Both the position numbers and the translations under genes were made by a program. A DNA stretch of 12,998 nucleotides. Origin: an uncultured Victivallaceae bacterium (GTDB lineage: Bacteria; Verrucomicrobiota; Lentisphaeria; Victivallales; Victivallaceae). The DNA lies in NCBI GenBank assembly GCA_934663655.1, contig CAKUKT010000041.1, forward strand, positions 1 to 12,998. Direction: 5' to 3'. Positions 7,564 through 12,998 of this stretch are shown in pieces. Under the pieces are notes generated by a model that was not told the origin of the DNA, made no database searches, and saw only the letters and a list, made by a program, of their open reading frames with translations. Within the stretch, counting starts at the first letter, position 1; every line of letters begins with the position of its first letter.

Positions 7564-7573
7564 CCTCTCCTTT
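7564..7573 (-). promoter_or_regulatory. strong Shine-Dalgarno of infB that decides its GTG start
   Basis: On the minus strand AAAGGAGAGG lies 7 nt before GTG 7556 in the nusA-infB gap. It lies within the longer open frame from GTG 7580, which makes 7556 the much better start. Confidence 0.75.
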
Positions 7574-7588
7574 GCTGCACCGCCGCGC

Positions 7589-8830
7589 TTATTCATGCAA
7601 TCGTGCCAGGACTGCTTCGATTTCCCCGCGGTCGATTTCCGGGATTCCCAGCAGCGCGGACGGTTCGGCGGCCTTCACGCCGTCGAGGGTTACAAAACCA
7701 TTCTCGACCAGTTTGCGCGCAGTTTCGGCGGAAACGCCGATGTCATCGGCGAGTTTTCCGGCGGCGATCCGCATCTGTTCGGCGATCGTCGGTTTCGCTT
7801 CCGTTCTGGTATCGACGCTGGCAAGCGTAATGCTCCAGCCGATGAGCTTGGCGGAAAGCCGGACATTCTGCGCCTTGCGGCCGAACGCGATCCGCGATTG
7901 CTCGTCATCAACCTGAACAATGAGTTCGTGTTTATCCTCGTTGACCTCGACACTCCTCACCCGCGCCGGAAGCAGCGCATTGGCAGCGTATTTGCGGATA
8001 TCCGGATCGTAAGGCACGATATCGACACGTTCGTTGCCGAGTTCGTCGGTGATTCTTCTCACGCGGGTGCCGCGCATGCCGACGCAGGCTCCCACCGGTT
8101 CAATCCGCGAATCGGTACTGGCAACCGCGATCTTGGTACGTTTGCCGGGTTCGCGGGCGATGCCCATGATCTTGACGATACCGTCGTGAATCTCCGAAAC
8201 CTCCCGCTCGAAAAGCCGGGCTACAAATTCCGGCGCCGCCCGGGAAACGATCAGGCTCGGGCCGGAGGTGTTGGTGTCGACACGGAGCAGCAGCGCGTTG
8301 ATCCGGTCTCCGGGCAGATATTGTTCTTCGTGGATCTTCTCCCGGGCGGTCATGATTCCGTCGGCCTTCTGGAAATCGATGATGATGCTCCCGCCTTCGA
8401 AACGGCGAACCGTCCCGTTGATGATCTGACCGACCCGGTCGGCAAATTCATCCTGCACGTTTTCCTTTTCCGCCTTGCGCAACTGCTGAATGATCGCCTG
8501 GCGTGCGGTCTGGGCGGCGATCCGGCCGAAGTTGCGCGGCGTAACCTCCCATTCGACAATGTCGCCGACCTTCGCATCCGGAAAGCGTTCGCGGGCGCGG
8601 GCGATGATGAGCTGATCGTTGTTGGGATTGTCTTCGACCACTTCGAGGCGAGCCCACGCCTGAATCCGGCCGGTTGGAGGATCGATCTTGACCACCAGAT
8701 CACTGGCGGGATGGATGCTTTTGCGGGAGGCGGTCAGAATTGCGTTTTCCAGCGCTTTGACCAGACTGTCCCGGGTGATGCCGCGTTCCTGCTCAATGTA
8801 TTCGAGAATGGTCAACAATTCATTGCTCAT
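7589..8830 (-). CDS. nusA: transcription termination/antitermination factor NusA
   Basis: Binds RNA polymerase and nascent RNA, controlling pausing, termination and antitermination; 413 aa. Order of parts: N-terminal polymerase-binding domain (about 1-125, with TRDSLVKALENAILTASRK), S1 domain (about 129-190, RVGQIINGTVRRFEGGSIIID), then the tandem KH region (EPVGACVGMRGTRVRRITDELGNERVDIV, and later IVQVDDEQSRIAFGRKAQNVRLSAKLIG), and a short C-terminal helix-hairpin-helix-like part (about 355-412, DDIGVSAETARKLVENGF, LLGIPEIDRGEIEAVL). The two acidic repeats of E. coli NusA are absent, as in many bacteria. ATG 8830 has a near-ideal AGGGAGG 8 nt upstream. It is the first recognisable gene of the operon; rimP, its usual upstream neighbour, is not here. 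Confidence 0.96.
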   Translation of the reverse strand: MSNELLTILEYIEQERGITRDSLVKALENAILTASRKSIHPASDLVVKIDPPTGRIQAWARLEVVEDNPNNDQLIIARARERFPDAKVGDIVEWEVTPRNFGRIAAQTARQAIIQQLRKAEKENVQDEFADRVGQIINGTVRRFEGGSIIIDFQKADGIMTAREKIHEEQYLPGDRINALLLRVDTNTSGPSLIVSRAAPEFVARLFEREVSEIHDGIVKIMGIAREPGKRTKIAVASTDSRIEPVGACVGMRGTRVRRITDELGNERVDIVPYDPDIRKYAANALLPARVRSVEVNEDKHELIVQVDDEQSRIAFGRKAQNVRLSAKLIGWSITLASVDTRTEAKPTIAEQMRIAAGKLADDIGVSAETARKLVENGFVTLDGVKAAEPSALLGIPEIDRGEIEAVLARLHE

Positions 8831-8938
8831 ATTTTAAACCTCCCTCATCATCTGAAACTCAACCCCATACGCCGGCAACAACCGGCTCCGGCGACTCCGG
8901 AGACTGCGGATGTGGAGAGGCCGCTGCGCCTGCTCAAT

Positions 8939-8967
8939 AAAAAAAGCGGGCAGACCACTCCCCACTT
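8939..8967 (-). terminator. terminator-like hairpin inside the nusA leader
   Basis: On the minus strand AAGTGGG (8967-8961) and CCCGCTT (8950-8944) can form a 7-bp stem (one G-U) with a 10-nt loop, continued by T to 8939, giving a seven-U run. It sits between the predicted promoter (9064-9092) and the nusA start, so it could attenuate the operon or end a ~120-nt leader RNA. Downstream of it are two more hairpins, CTCCGG-AGTCG-CCGGAG and GCCGG-TTGTTG-CCGGC. Function is inferred from position and structure only. Confidence 0.5.
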
Positions 8968-9063
8968 CCTTACGCGACATTGCCCCGGCCCCCGGGAGAC
9001 TCCGGCGCTGCCGGTTTCCCGCGGTTCCGCGACAGATACAATATCCGCAATCTGCGTTATTAT

Positions 9064-9092
9064 AATATATGGCGTATTCACTTTTTTATCAA
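9064..9092 (-). promoter_or_regulatory. predicted sigma70-type promoter of the nusA operon
   Basis: On the minus strand TTGATA (9092-9087) is followed after 17 bases by TATATT (9069-9064). Transcription would start near 9057, giving a leader of roughly 225 nt before nusA. The region 8831-9206 has no confident gene. It holds this promoter, the leader hairpins and the divergent tyrA promoter. Confidence 0.45.
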
Positions 9093-9111
9093 GTCTGTCG
9101 ATGCTATTTTT

Positions 9112-9141
9112 CTGGAATATTCTCCGATGTGGTGATATATT
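9112..9141 (+). promoter_or_regulatory. possible tyrA promoter with extended -10
   Basis: TGATATATT at 9133-9141 is an extended -10 (TGn-TATATT). The -35 is poor (CTGGAA at 9112-9117, 18 bases upstream). Transcription would start near 9148, about 60 nt before the tyrA ATG. The AT-rich block here contrasts with the GC-rich genes around it. Confidence 0.35.
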
Positions 9142-9206
9142 CTGAAACGTTTATTACAAAGTACCGTTTTACCGGATCGCTTTCCTGGGGGTCCGGGGGA
9201 GAAAAT

Positions 9207-10109
9207 ATGGACGACAGAAAAAATTCCGTGGCGATAATCGGGCTGGGATTGCTCGGCGGTTCGCTCGGCATGGCGCTGCGGAAAAGCGGTTGCCGGCGAA
9301 TCGGCTGGGATCGCCGTTCCGAAGTGCGCGACCGCGCCATTGAGTTGGAGGCGGTCGATCAGGTGTTCAGTGAAGCGTCGGAAGCGGCGGGAGCGGCGGA
9401 GTTGGTGGTGCTCGCGCTGCCGGTTTCCGTCGCCTGTGAATATCTTGCCGGAGACCCCGGCTTCTGGCGGCCGGGAACTCTGGTGACCGACATCGGCAGT
9501 GTGAAGCAGCCGGTGATGGCCGCTGCCGCCGGGTTGGCGGCTGCCGGAGTTACCTTTGTCGGTTCACATCCGATGGCGGGGACGGAAAAGAGCGGACTGG
9601 AGGCGGCGTTTCCGGAACTCTATTTCGGGGCGGATGTCTTTGTTACGCCGGCTCCCGATTCTCCTCCGGACGCAGTCGCCCGGATTGAAACGCTCTGGCG
9701 TTCGGTCGGCGGGATTCCCGGCCGGATCGATCCGGCGCGTCACGACGATCTGGTGGCGCGGACCAGTCATGTGCTGCATGTGCTGGCGTCGGCGCTGGCT
9801 TCAAGCATTCTGGAGGCTCCGGACGAGGAGACGCGGCACGAACGTTTCCGCGGCTGCGCGACCGGATTCCGGGACAGCTGTCGGATCGCGTCGAGCAATC
9901 CGGCCATGTGGAAGGAGATCATCATGCAGAACCAGCAGGCGGTACTCGCCGCTTTGCGCGACTTCGACCGCCGTTATGCTGAATTGAAACATCTGATCGA
10001 GATCGGGGACTTCGACGGTTTCGAAAACGAGTTTGCCCGCGGCAAGCAGTTGCGTGACCGCTGGCTCGAATACAAGAGCGGACAGAGAAATGAACAGCAA
10101 CGCAATTGA
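9207..10109 (+). CDS. tyrA: prephenate dehydrogenase (TyrA family)
   Basis: NAD(P)-dependent oxidative decarboxylation of prephenate (or arogenate) in tyrosine synthesis, 300 aa, cytoplasmic. The Rossmann motif GLGLLGGS is at 12-19, DIGSVK at 95-100, and the family signature GSHPMAGTEKSG at 119-130. The helical dimerisation half carries RTSHVLHVLASALA (His188, His191; usually SHLPH) and GFRDSCRIASSNPAMWKEI near 220-238. There is no fused chorismate mutase, and it ends without an ACT domain, so feedback inhibition, if any, is of another type. ATG 9207 is chosen because GGGGGAG lies 5 nt before it; the open frame extends upstream to 9069 but that part is not family-like. Prephenate and arogenate use cannot be told apart by eye. 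The stop lies 20 bases inside the next gene. Confidence 0.93.
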   Translation: MDDRKNSVAIIGLGLLGGSLGMALRKSGCRRIGWDRRSEVRDRAIELEAVDQVFSEASEAAGAAELVVLALPVSVACEYLAGDPGFWRPGTLVTDIGSVKQPVMAAAAGLAAAGVTFVGSHPMAGTEKSGLEAAFPELYFGADVFVTPAPDSPPDAVARIETLWRSVGGIPGRIDPARHDDLVARTSHVLHVLASALASSILEAPDEETRHERFRGCATGFRDSCRIASSNPAMWKEIIMQNQQAVLAALRDFDRRYAELKHLIEIGDFDGFENEFARGKQLRDRWLEYKSGQRNEQQRN

Positions 10110-10881
10110 CATCAAACACGCTTCCGTCTGGCTCGGCGGCCGGGAAATCATTCACGACCTCTCCTGGAGCGTCGAGAGCGGCGGCCGTTGTTTTATTCTC
10201 GGCGCCAACGGCGCCGGCAAGACCACGCTGGTCAAGATGCTGATGGGGTACGCCTGGCCGGTCTACGGTGCGGAGGTTTCGGTGCTCGGGAACCGGTTCG
10301 GCCAGACCAATCTGGTGGAACTGCGCAAGCGTATTGCCTGGGTCAGCCCGTTCATGCAGCAGTTCACCGGCACCGAATGGACCGGTCTGCAGATGGTGTT
10401 GTCCGGTTTTGATGGAACTCTGGGATTGTTCCGCAAACCGCGTCCGGAGGAGGTCGAGGAGGCGCGGGCGCTGATGGCGCGTTTCCGCTGTGCCCACCTC
10501 TGCGACCAGCAGATTTTCACGATGTCCAGCGGCGAACAGATCAAAATTCTGATCACCCGGGCGTTGCTCACCAAGCCGGACCTGCTGCTGCTCGACGAGC
10601 CGAGTGTCTATCTGGATATGGCGGGGCGGGAGTTCCTGCTCGGAGAAATTGCCGCCATGGCGGCCAAGCTGCCGGAACTGACGATGATATTCATCACCCA
10701 GCGGATCGAGGATATTCTGCCGATCTTCGATCGCGGAATGATTGTCCGGGACGGCCGGGTGATGTGTTCCGGGCCGCGGGATGAGGTGCTTACCGCCGGA
10801 AATCTTTCGCGTGCCTTCGATCTGCCGATCCGGGTGATGCGCAATCCGTCGGGCCGGATGTGGGCGATGCTCGAGGAGTAG
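10090..10881 (+). CDS. stand-alone ABC ATP-binding protein
   Basis: A single ABC ATPase domain of 263 aa with no membrane segment. Walker A GANGAGKT at 38-45, Q-loop SPFMQQ (Gln90), signature SSGEQ at 146-150, Walker B LLLLDE at 165-170, D-loop SVYLD. The H-loop position reads ITQRIED (Gln204) where most ABC ATPases have His (ITHxxEE), so ATP hydrolysis may be slowed or done differently. The start ATG lies 20 bases inside tyrA, so it is translationally coupled to it. The longer frame to 10033 has no support. It resembles the YlmA/ModF-like group (COG1119) with no known transporter partner. No permease or binding protein lies nearby, and a link to tyrosine synthesis is only positional. Confidence 0.87.
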   Translation: MNSNAIDIKHASVWLGGREIIHDLSWSVESGGRCFILGANGAGKTTLVKMLMGYAWPVYGAEVSVLGNRFGQTNLVELRKRIAWVSPFMQQFTGTEWTGLQMVLSGFDGTLGLFRKPRPEEVEEARALMARFRCAHLCDQQIFTMSSGEQIKILITRALLTKPDLLLLDEPSVYLDMAGREFLLGEIAAMAAKLPELTMIFITQRIEDILPIFDRGMIVRDGRVMCSGPRDEVLTAGNLSRAFDLPIRVMRNPSGRMWAMLEE

Positions 10882-10892
10882 GTTGCGCCTGG

Positions 10893-10931
10893 AAAAAAAC
10901 GCTCCGCCGGGAATGACCCCGGAGGAGCGTT
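10893..10931 (-). terminator. strong intrinsic terminator of the NeuB-like operon
   Basis: Read on the minus strand, AACGCTCC pairs with GGAGCGTT (8 bp), extended inward by CCGGG/CCCGG across one-base bulges, with a 5-nt loop, and followed by seven U (10899-10893). It lies 15 bases beyond the stop of the NeuB-like gene. On + the hairpin follows the ABC ATPase gene but has only two T after it, so termination is mainly for the minus strand, with perhaps a weaker effect on +. Confidence 0.85.
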
Positions 10932-10945
10932 GAGGAAATCGACGG

Positions 10946-12103
10946 TCACGCGCCGCGGAAATCCTTGAGATCGCGGCCGATGCGGAAGCGGTCGAGGCCG
11001 GGATACTTGTAGGGTGCGCTTTGAACGTGTTCGACGAGGTCGAAGTTCATCACCGTATCGCGCAAAATCGTCTGCTTCGCGGTTGCGCCGACGAAATGGA
11101 TATATTCGCCCGGCGCCATGCCGCCGAGATGGCCGGGGCGTTTCGCGGCCAGGTCCGCCTCTTCGATCACCTTGCCGGCCGGAATGTCCCGGACTGCCAC
11201 CAGCACTTTGCGGCGGGCGCCGTGATTGGGGTTGAAATTGCCGTCCTTGTCGACGAGTTCCTGGACGAATCCGTTGCCGAGCGACATTTCCACGAAGCGG
11301 ACTTTCTGCACCATCGAGTTGAGTGAAGTGACATCAACGGAGATCTCCGTGTCGTGGGGATTGTCGTGAGAGAGCTGGATGTGTTTGGAGATCAGGGCCG
11401 GCTTCATCGCCGCCACCGCGTAGATCAGAAAGTCGCTGGTGGTGTGTTCCACGCAGCCGGCCAGCACTCCCGAACCCCCGAACAACTGTTTGTAGGTGTT
11501 GATGACTTCGAGATTGGCGGTCGCGTAGAGGGTTTCGATTTCACCGCTCTCCATCGTCGAATGGAGCAGAATGATATCCTGCACGCCGCAATCATGGAGC
11601 GTCCGCACTGCCAGCGTCATTTCGCTGATCGACATGTTGATGTCATGCATGGTGATCGGCACGCCGAGGGTGGCGGCGCGTTTGAGCAGCAGCGGATTGT
11701 TGGCATCGTCGCTGTTGATGTTGATCATTTTGACTTTGAGTTCGCGGCAGAGTTCGATCGACGGGTAGTCCAGCGGGGTCGGATAGAGGATGATGCCGCA
11801 GCTGTCGGCGTAGTCGAAAAGTTCCTTCCACTGATCGCGGGAAAATTCCAGTTCGCGCACCACTTTTTTGATATCATCGGTATTGGGCATCACCGAACAG
11901 TAGTAGAATTCGTCGGCGAATGACATGAATATATCCGCGCCGTCGCAGCCGGCGTCGGCCGCCGCCTTGATCAGTTTTTTCGCGTTTTCCACCGAGCCGA
12001 GGTGTGCCGAGCCGATCTCCGCGGTGAGGAAGATGGGTTCGCCGTAGCCGATTCGTCTGGAGCCGACGGTGACGGTTCTGGAGAGATTGCTTTTCAGCGT
12101 CAT
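10946..12103 (-). CDS. divergent NeuB-family (sialic acid synthase-like) protein with SAF domain
   Basis: A 385 aa protein with the NeuB layout: a TIM barrel (about 1-275) and a C-terminal SAF/antifreeze-like domain (about 295-360, ARRKVLVAVRDIPAGKVIEEADLAAKRPG). Compared from memory with N. meningitidis NeuB, it keeps Glu29 (in AEIGSAH), both metal histidines (His220 in VEHT, His241 in SKHIQL) and the SAF Arg322 (KRPG). Residues that hold PEP phosphate look replaced: VKxQ has become ADIF, YKIGS has become MININS, LSTG has become TMHD, and the Ser of SDHT has become Val. It may use another substrate or chemistry. No neuA, neuC or pse/leg genes are nearby. Its only partner is the GntR regulator just upstream, 91 bases away, with which it probably shares a transcript. 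AAAGGA precedes the ATG. The family is fairly sure, the reaction unknown. Confidence 0.8.
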   Translation of the reverse strand: MTLKSNLSRTVTVGSRRIGYGEPIFLTAEIGSAHLGSVENAKKLIKAAADAGCDGADIFMSFADEFYYCSVMPNTDDIKKVVRELEFSRDQWKELFDYADSCGIILYPTPLDYPSIELCRELKVKMININSDDANNPLLLKRAATLGVPITMHDINMSISEMTLAVRTLHDCGVQDIILLHSTMESGEIETLYATANLEVINTYKQLFGGSGVLAGCVEHTTSDFLIYAVAAMKPALISKHIQLSHDNPHDTEISVDVTSLNSMVQKVRFVEMSLGNGFVQELVDKDGNFNPNHGARRKVLVAVRDIPAGKVIEEADLAAKRPGHLGGMAPGEYIHFVGATAKQTILRDTVMNFDLVEHVQSAPYKYPGLDRFRIGRDLKDFRGA

Positions 12104-12130
12104 GTTGATTTTCCTTTTATTTTTTGGGGC

Positions 12131-12146
12131 GCGGCGGAACCGCCGC
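12131..12146 (-). repeat. GC-rich hairpin in the gntR-neuB-like intergenic space
   Basis: GCGGCGG-AA-CCGCCGC is a perfect inverted repeat (6-7 bp) in the 91-base gap. It is followed on the minus strand by GCCCC and a run of A, not T, so it is not a terminator. It would sit in the mRNA just before the Shine-Dalgarno of the NeuB-like gene and could stabilise the 3' product or set unequal expression of the two genes. Confidence 0.4.
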
Positions 12147-12194
12147 CGGCGTCCGCGAAAAACGTTGGTAATGAAAATTGTTGATGAAATAAAA

Positions 12195-12803
12195 TTAAGA
12201 GGATTTTTTCCCCGTTTTTTTACCGCCGAGGTGGTTCAGAAGAGCTGTTTCCGCGACATCGGGATCGTGGGAACGGATTCCTTCGATAATCCGCCGGTGT
12301 GATTCCGCGACGGCGGAGATGTCCGACTGGGAAAGCGGTTGGCGGCGCACCGACGGGAAGAAAATAAACGAAAAAAGTTTTTCGAGCAGATTGTCGTGGG
12401 CCGCCCGCACCAGCGCCCGGTGAAATTCGCCGTCGAGGTGGAGGATGGTCTCCACATCTTTTTCCGGGTCGAGGGCTTCAAATTCATCGGTTATGAGGAT
12501 CAGGCGGATCAGATCCTCGCGGTTGGCGCGTTCCGCGGCGATGCGGGCGGCCTCAGCTTCGATGGAACGGCGCATTTTCAGATGGGTTTCGGCGCTGGTG
12601 CTGCTGAAATCGATGCGCCGGTAGCCGCGTTGAGGGATGCATTCGAGGAGTCCTTCGCCCTCGAACATCATCAGCAGTTTGCGCGCGGTGCTCCGGTTCA
12701 GATCGAAACGGTCGGCAATATCGCGTTCGCTGACGAATTTGGCGTCGTTCTCCGGGGATGCGACATATTCGCGTACCCGTTCCTCAATTGAAAGTCCGGT
12801 CAT
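12195..12803 (-). CDS. GntR-family transcriptional regulator with FCD domain
   Basis: A DNA-binding repressor/activator of the FadR subfamily, 202 aa. The winged helix-turn-helix is at about 5-65 (FVSERDIADRFDLNRSTARK, then the wing LLECIPQRGYRR). The FCD ligand domain is at about 72-193, with the metal-binding set of that family visible: Asp124 and His128 in LDGEFH, His169 in ESHRRI, His191 in LNHL. Such proteins usually sense a small acid or sugar acid. The tail is Lys-rich (GGKKTGKKSS). AGGAA lies 7 nt before ATG 12803. It is first in a two-gene unit with the NeuB-like enzyme, so its ligand is probably that enzyme's substrate or product (inference). The promoter region carries a matching palindrome, suggesting autoregulation. 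Confidence 0.92.
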   Translation of the reverse strand: MTGLSIEERVREYVASPENDAKFVSERDIADRFDLNRSTARKLLMMFEGEGLLECIPQRGYRRIDFSSTSAETHLKMRRSIEAEAARIAAERANREDLIRLILITDEFEALDPEKDVETILHLDGEFHRALVRAAHDNLLEKLFSFIFFPSVRRQPLSQSDISAVAESHRRIIEGIRSHDPDVAETALLNHLGGKKTGKKSS

Positions 12804-12831
12804 GTTGCTGTTCCTGAAAGAAAACCCAATT

Positions 12832-12840
12832 ACTGGTAAC
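12832..12840 (-). promoter_or_regulatory. secondary operator half-site
   Basis: ACTGGTAAC repeats, in inverted form, the GTTACCAGT half of the palindrome at 12857-12869, with 20 bases between. The 25-base spacing of the two sites could put two regulator dimers near the same face of the helix, roughly two and a half turns apart, or allow looping. Confidence 0.4.
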
Positions 12841-12856
12841 GTGGTGTGCTGTGCAA

Positions 12857-12869
12857 ACTGGTTACCAGT
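12857..12869 (-). promoter_or_regulatory. perfect palindromic operator, probably for the GntR regulator
   Basis: ACTGGT-T-ACCAGT is a perfect 13-base palindrome with the TGGT...ACCA arms typical of FadR-subfamily operators. It lies immediately after the predicted -10, over the expected transcription start (about 12867), where a bound repressor would block initiation of its own gene and the NeuB-like gene. Confidence 0.6.
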
Positions 12870-12873
12870 GCTT

Positions 12874-12901
12874 AATGTATCATGTTTTTCTCCGATTTCA
12901 A
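12874..12901 (-). promoter_or_regulatory. predicted sigma70-type promoter of the gntR unit
   Basis: On the minus strand TTGAAA (12901-12896), a 16-base spacer, then TGA-TACATT (an extended -10, hexamer 12879-12874). Transcription would begin near 12867, giving a ~64-nt leader before the ATG at 12803. The remaining 97 bases up to the window end show no gene; a TATAAT at 12931-12936 on + lacks a -35. Confidence 0.55.
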
Positions 12902-12998
12902 GTCAGGAGGGGATTTTTTCCGAAATTTTTTATAATGAGCGGCGGTCGGAATGATTGAGGAATGAAAACGGGTTAAACAGCGGAAAGCGCATCATCAC

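Noticed and set aside
8968..9057. GC-rich leader segment as a 4.5S/SRP or 6S RNA gene
   Set aside because: The SRP loop motif (GGTCAGG...GGAAGGAAGCAGC) is absent, and the long bulged 6S rod is not seen.
8848..9081. 77-codon minus frame upstream of nusA as a RimP candidate
   Set aside because: It begins upstream of the predicted -10, lacks any RimP-like segment, and is half the size expected for RimP.
7595..9145. 516-codon + frame opposite nusA and its leader
   Set aside because: Antisense shadow of nusA. The protein is Asp/Phe/Gly-rich with no recognisable domain.
12931..12936. TATAAT on + near the window end as a divergent promoter
   Set aside because: No acceptable -35 at 16-18 bases and no start codon with an open frame before the window ends.

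Overview
The window is about 13 kb of gene-dense, GC-rich bacterial chromosome. Housekeeping genes dominate (alaS, nusA-infB-rbfA-nrnA, tyrA). There are no insertion sequences, tRNA or rRNA genes, CRISPR arrays or clear signs of recent transfer. A shortened AlaRS, a STAS protein and a small lipoprotein sit together in a coupled unit. With the overall GC and protein style, this suggests a PVC-superphylum bacterium, perhaps Lentisphaerota (Victivallis-like). That placement is inferred from general resemblance, not from any search.

Layout: (1) 1-713, a possible tail of an upstream gene, then a membrane-anchored staphylococcal-nuclease-like protein. (2) 824-3743, alaS, a STAS protein and a lipoprotein, all on + and joined by ATGA stop/start overlaps. 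(3) 3744-4081, a gene-free convergent region holding a cobalamin-riboswitch-like element on + and an intrinsic terminator for the minus-strand operon. (4) 4082-8830, the minus-strand operon nusA, infB, rbfA, nrnA (transcription and translation initiation, ribosome maturation, nanoRNA turnover). rimP is not in its usual place before nusA. (5) 8831-9206, a divergent regulatory region with a long structured nusA leader that contains a terminator-like hairpin, plus a tyrA promoter. (6) 9207-10881, prephenate dehydrogenase overlapped by a stand-alone ABC ATPase. (7) 10893-12803, on minus, a GntR/FCD regulator followed by a NeuB-fold protein with a SAF domain and a strong terminator. (8) 12804-12998, the regulator's promoter with a perfect operator palindrome at the start of transcription.

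The least ordinary parts are the NeuB-like enzyme, which keeps the metal histidines but appears to have lost the phosphoenolpyruvate pocket, its apparently autoregulated GntR partner, the orphan riboswitch-like element facing a convergent operon, the AlaRS without its C-terminal domain, the nusA leader, and an ABC ATPase with Gln at the H-loop position. No complete new defence or mobile system was seen.
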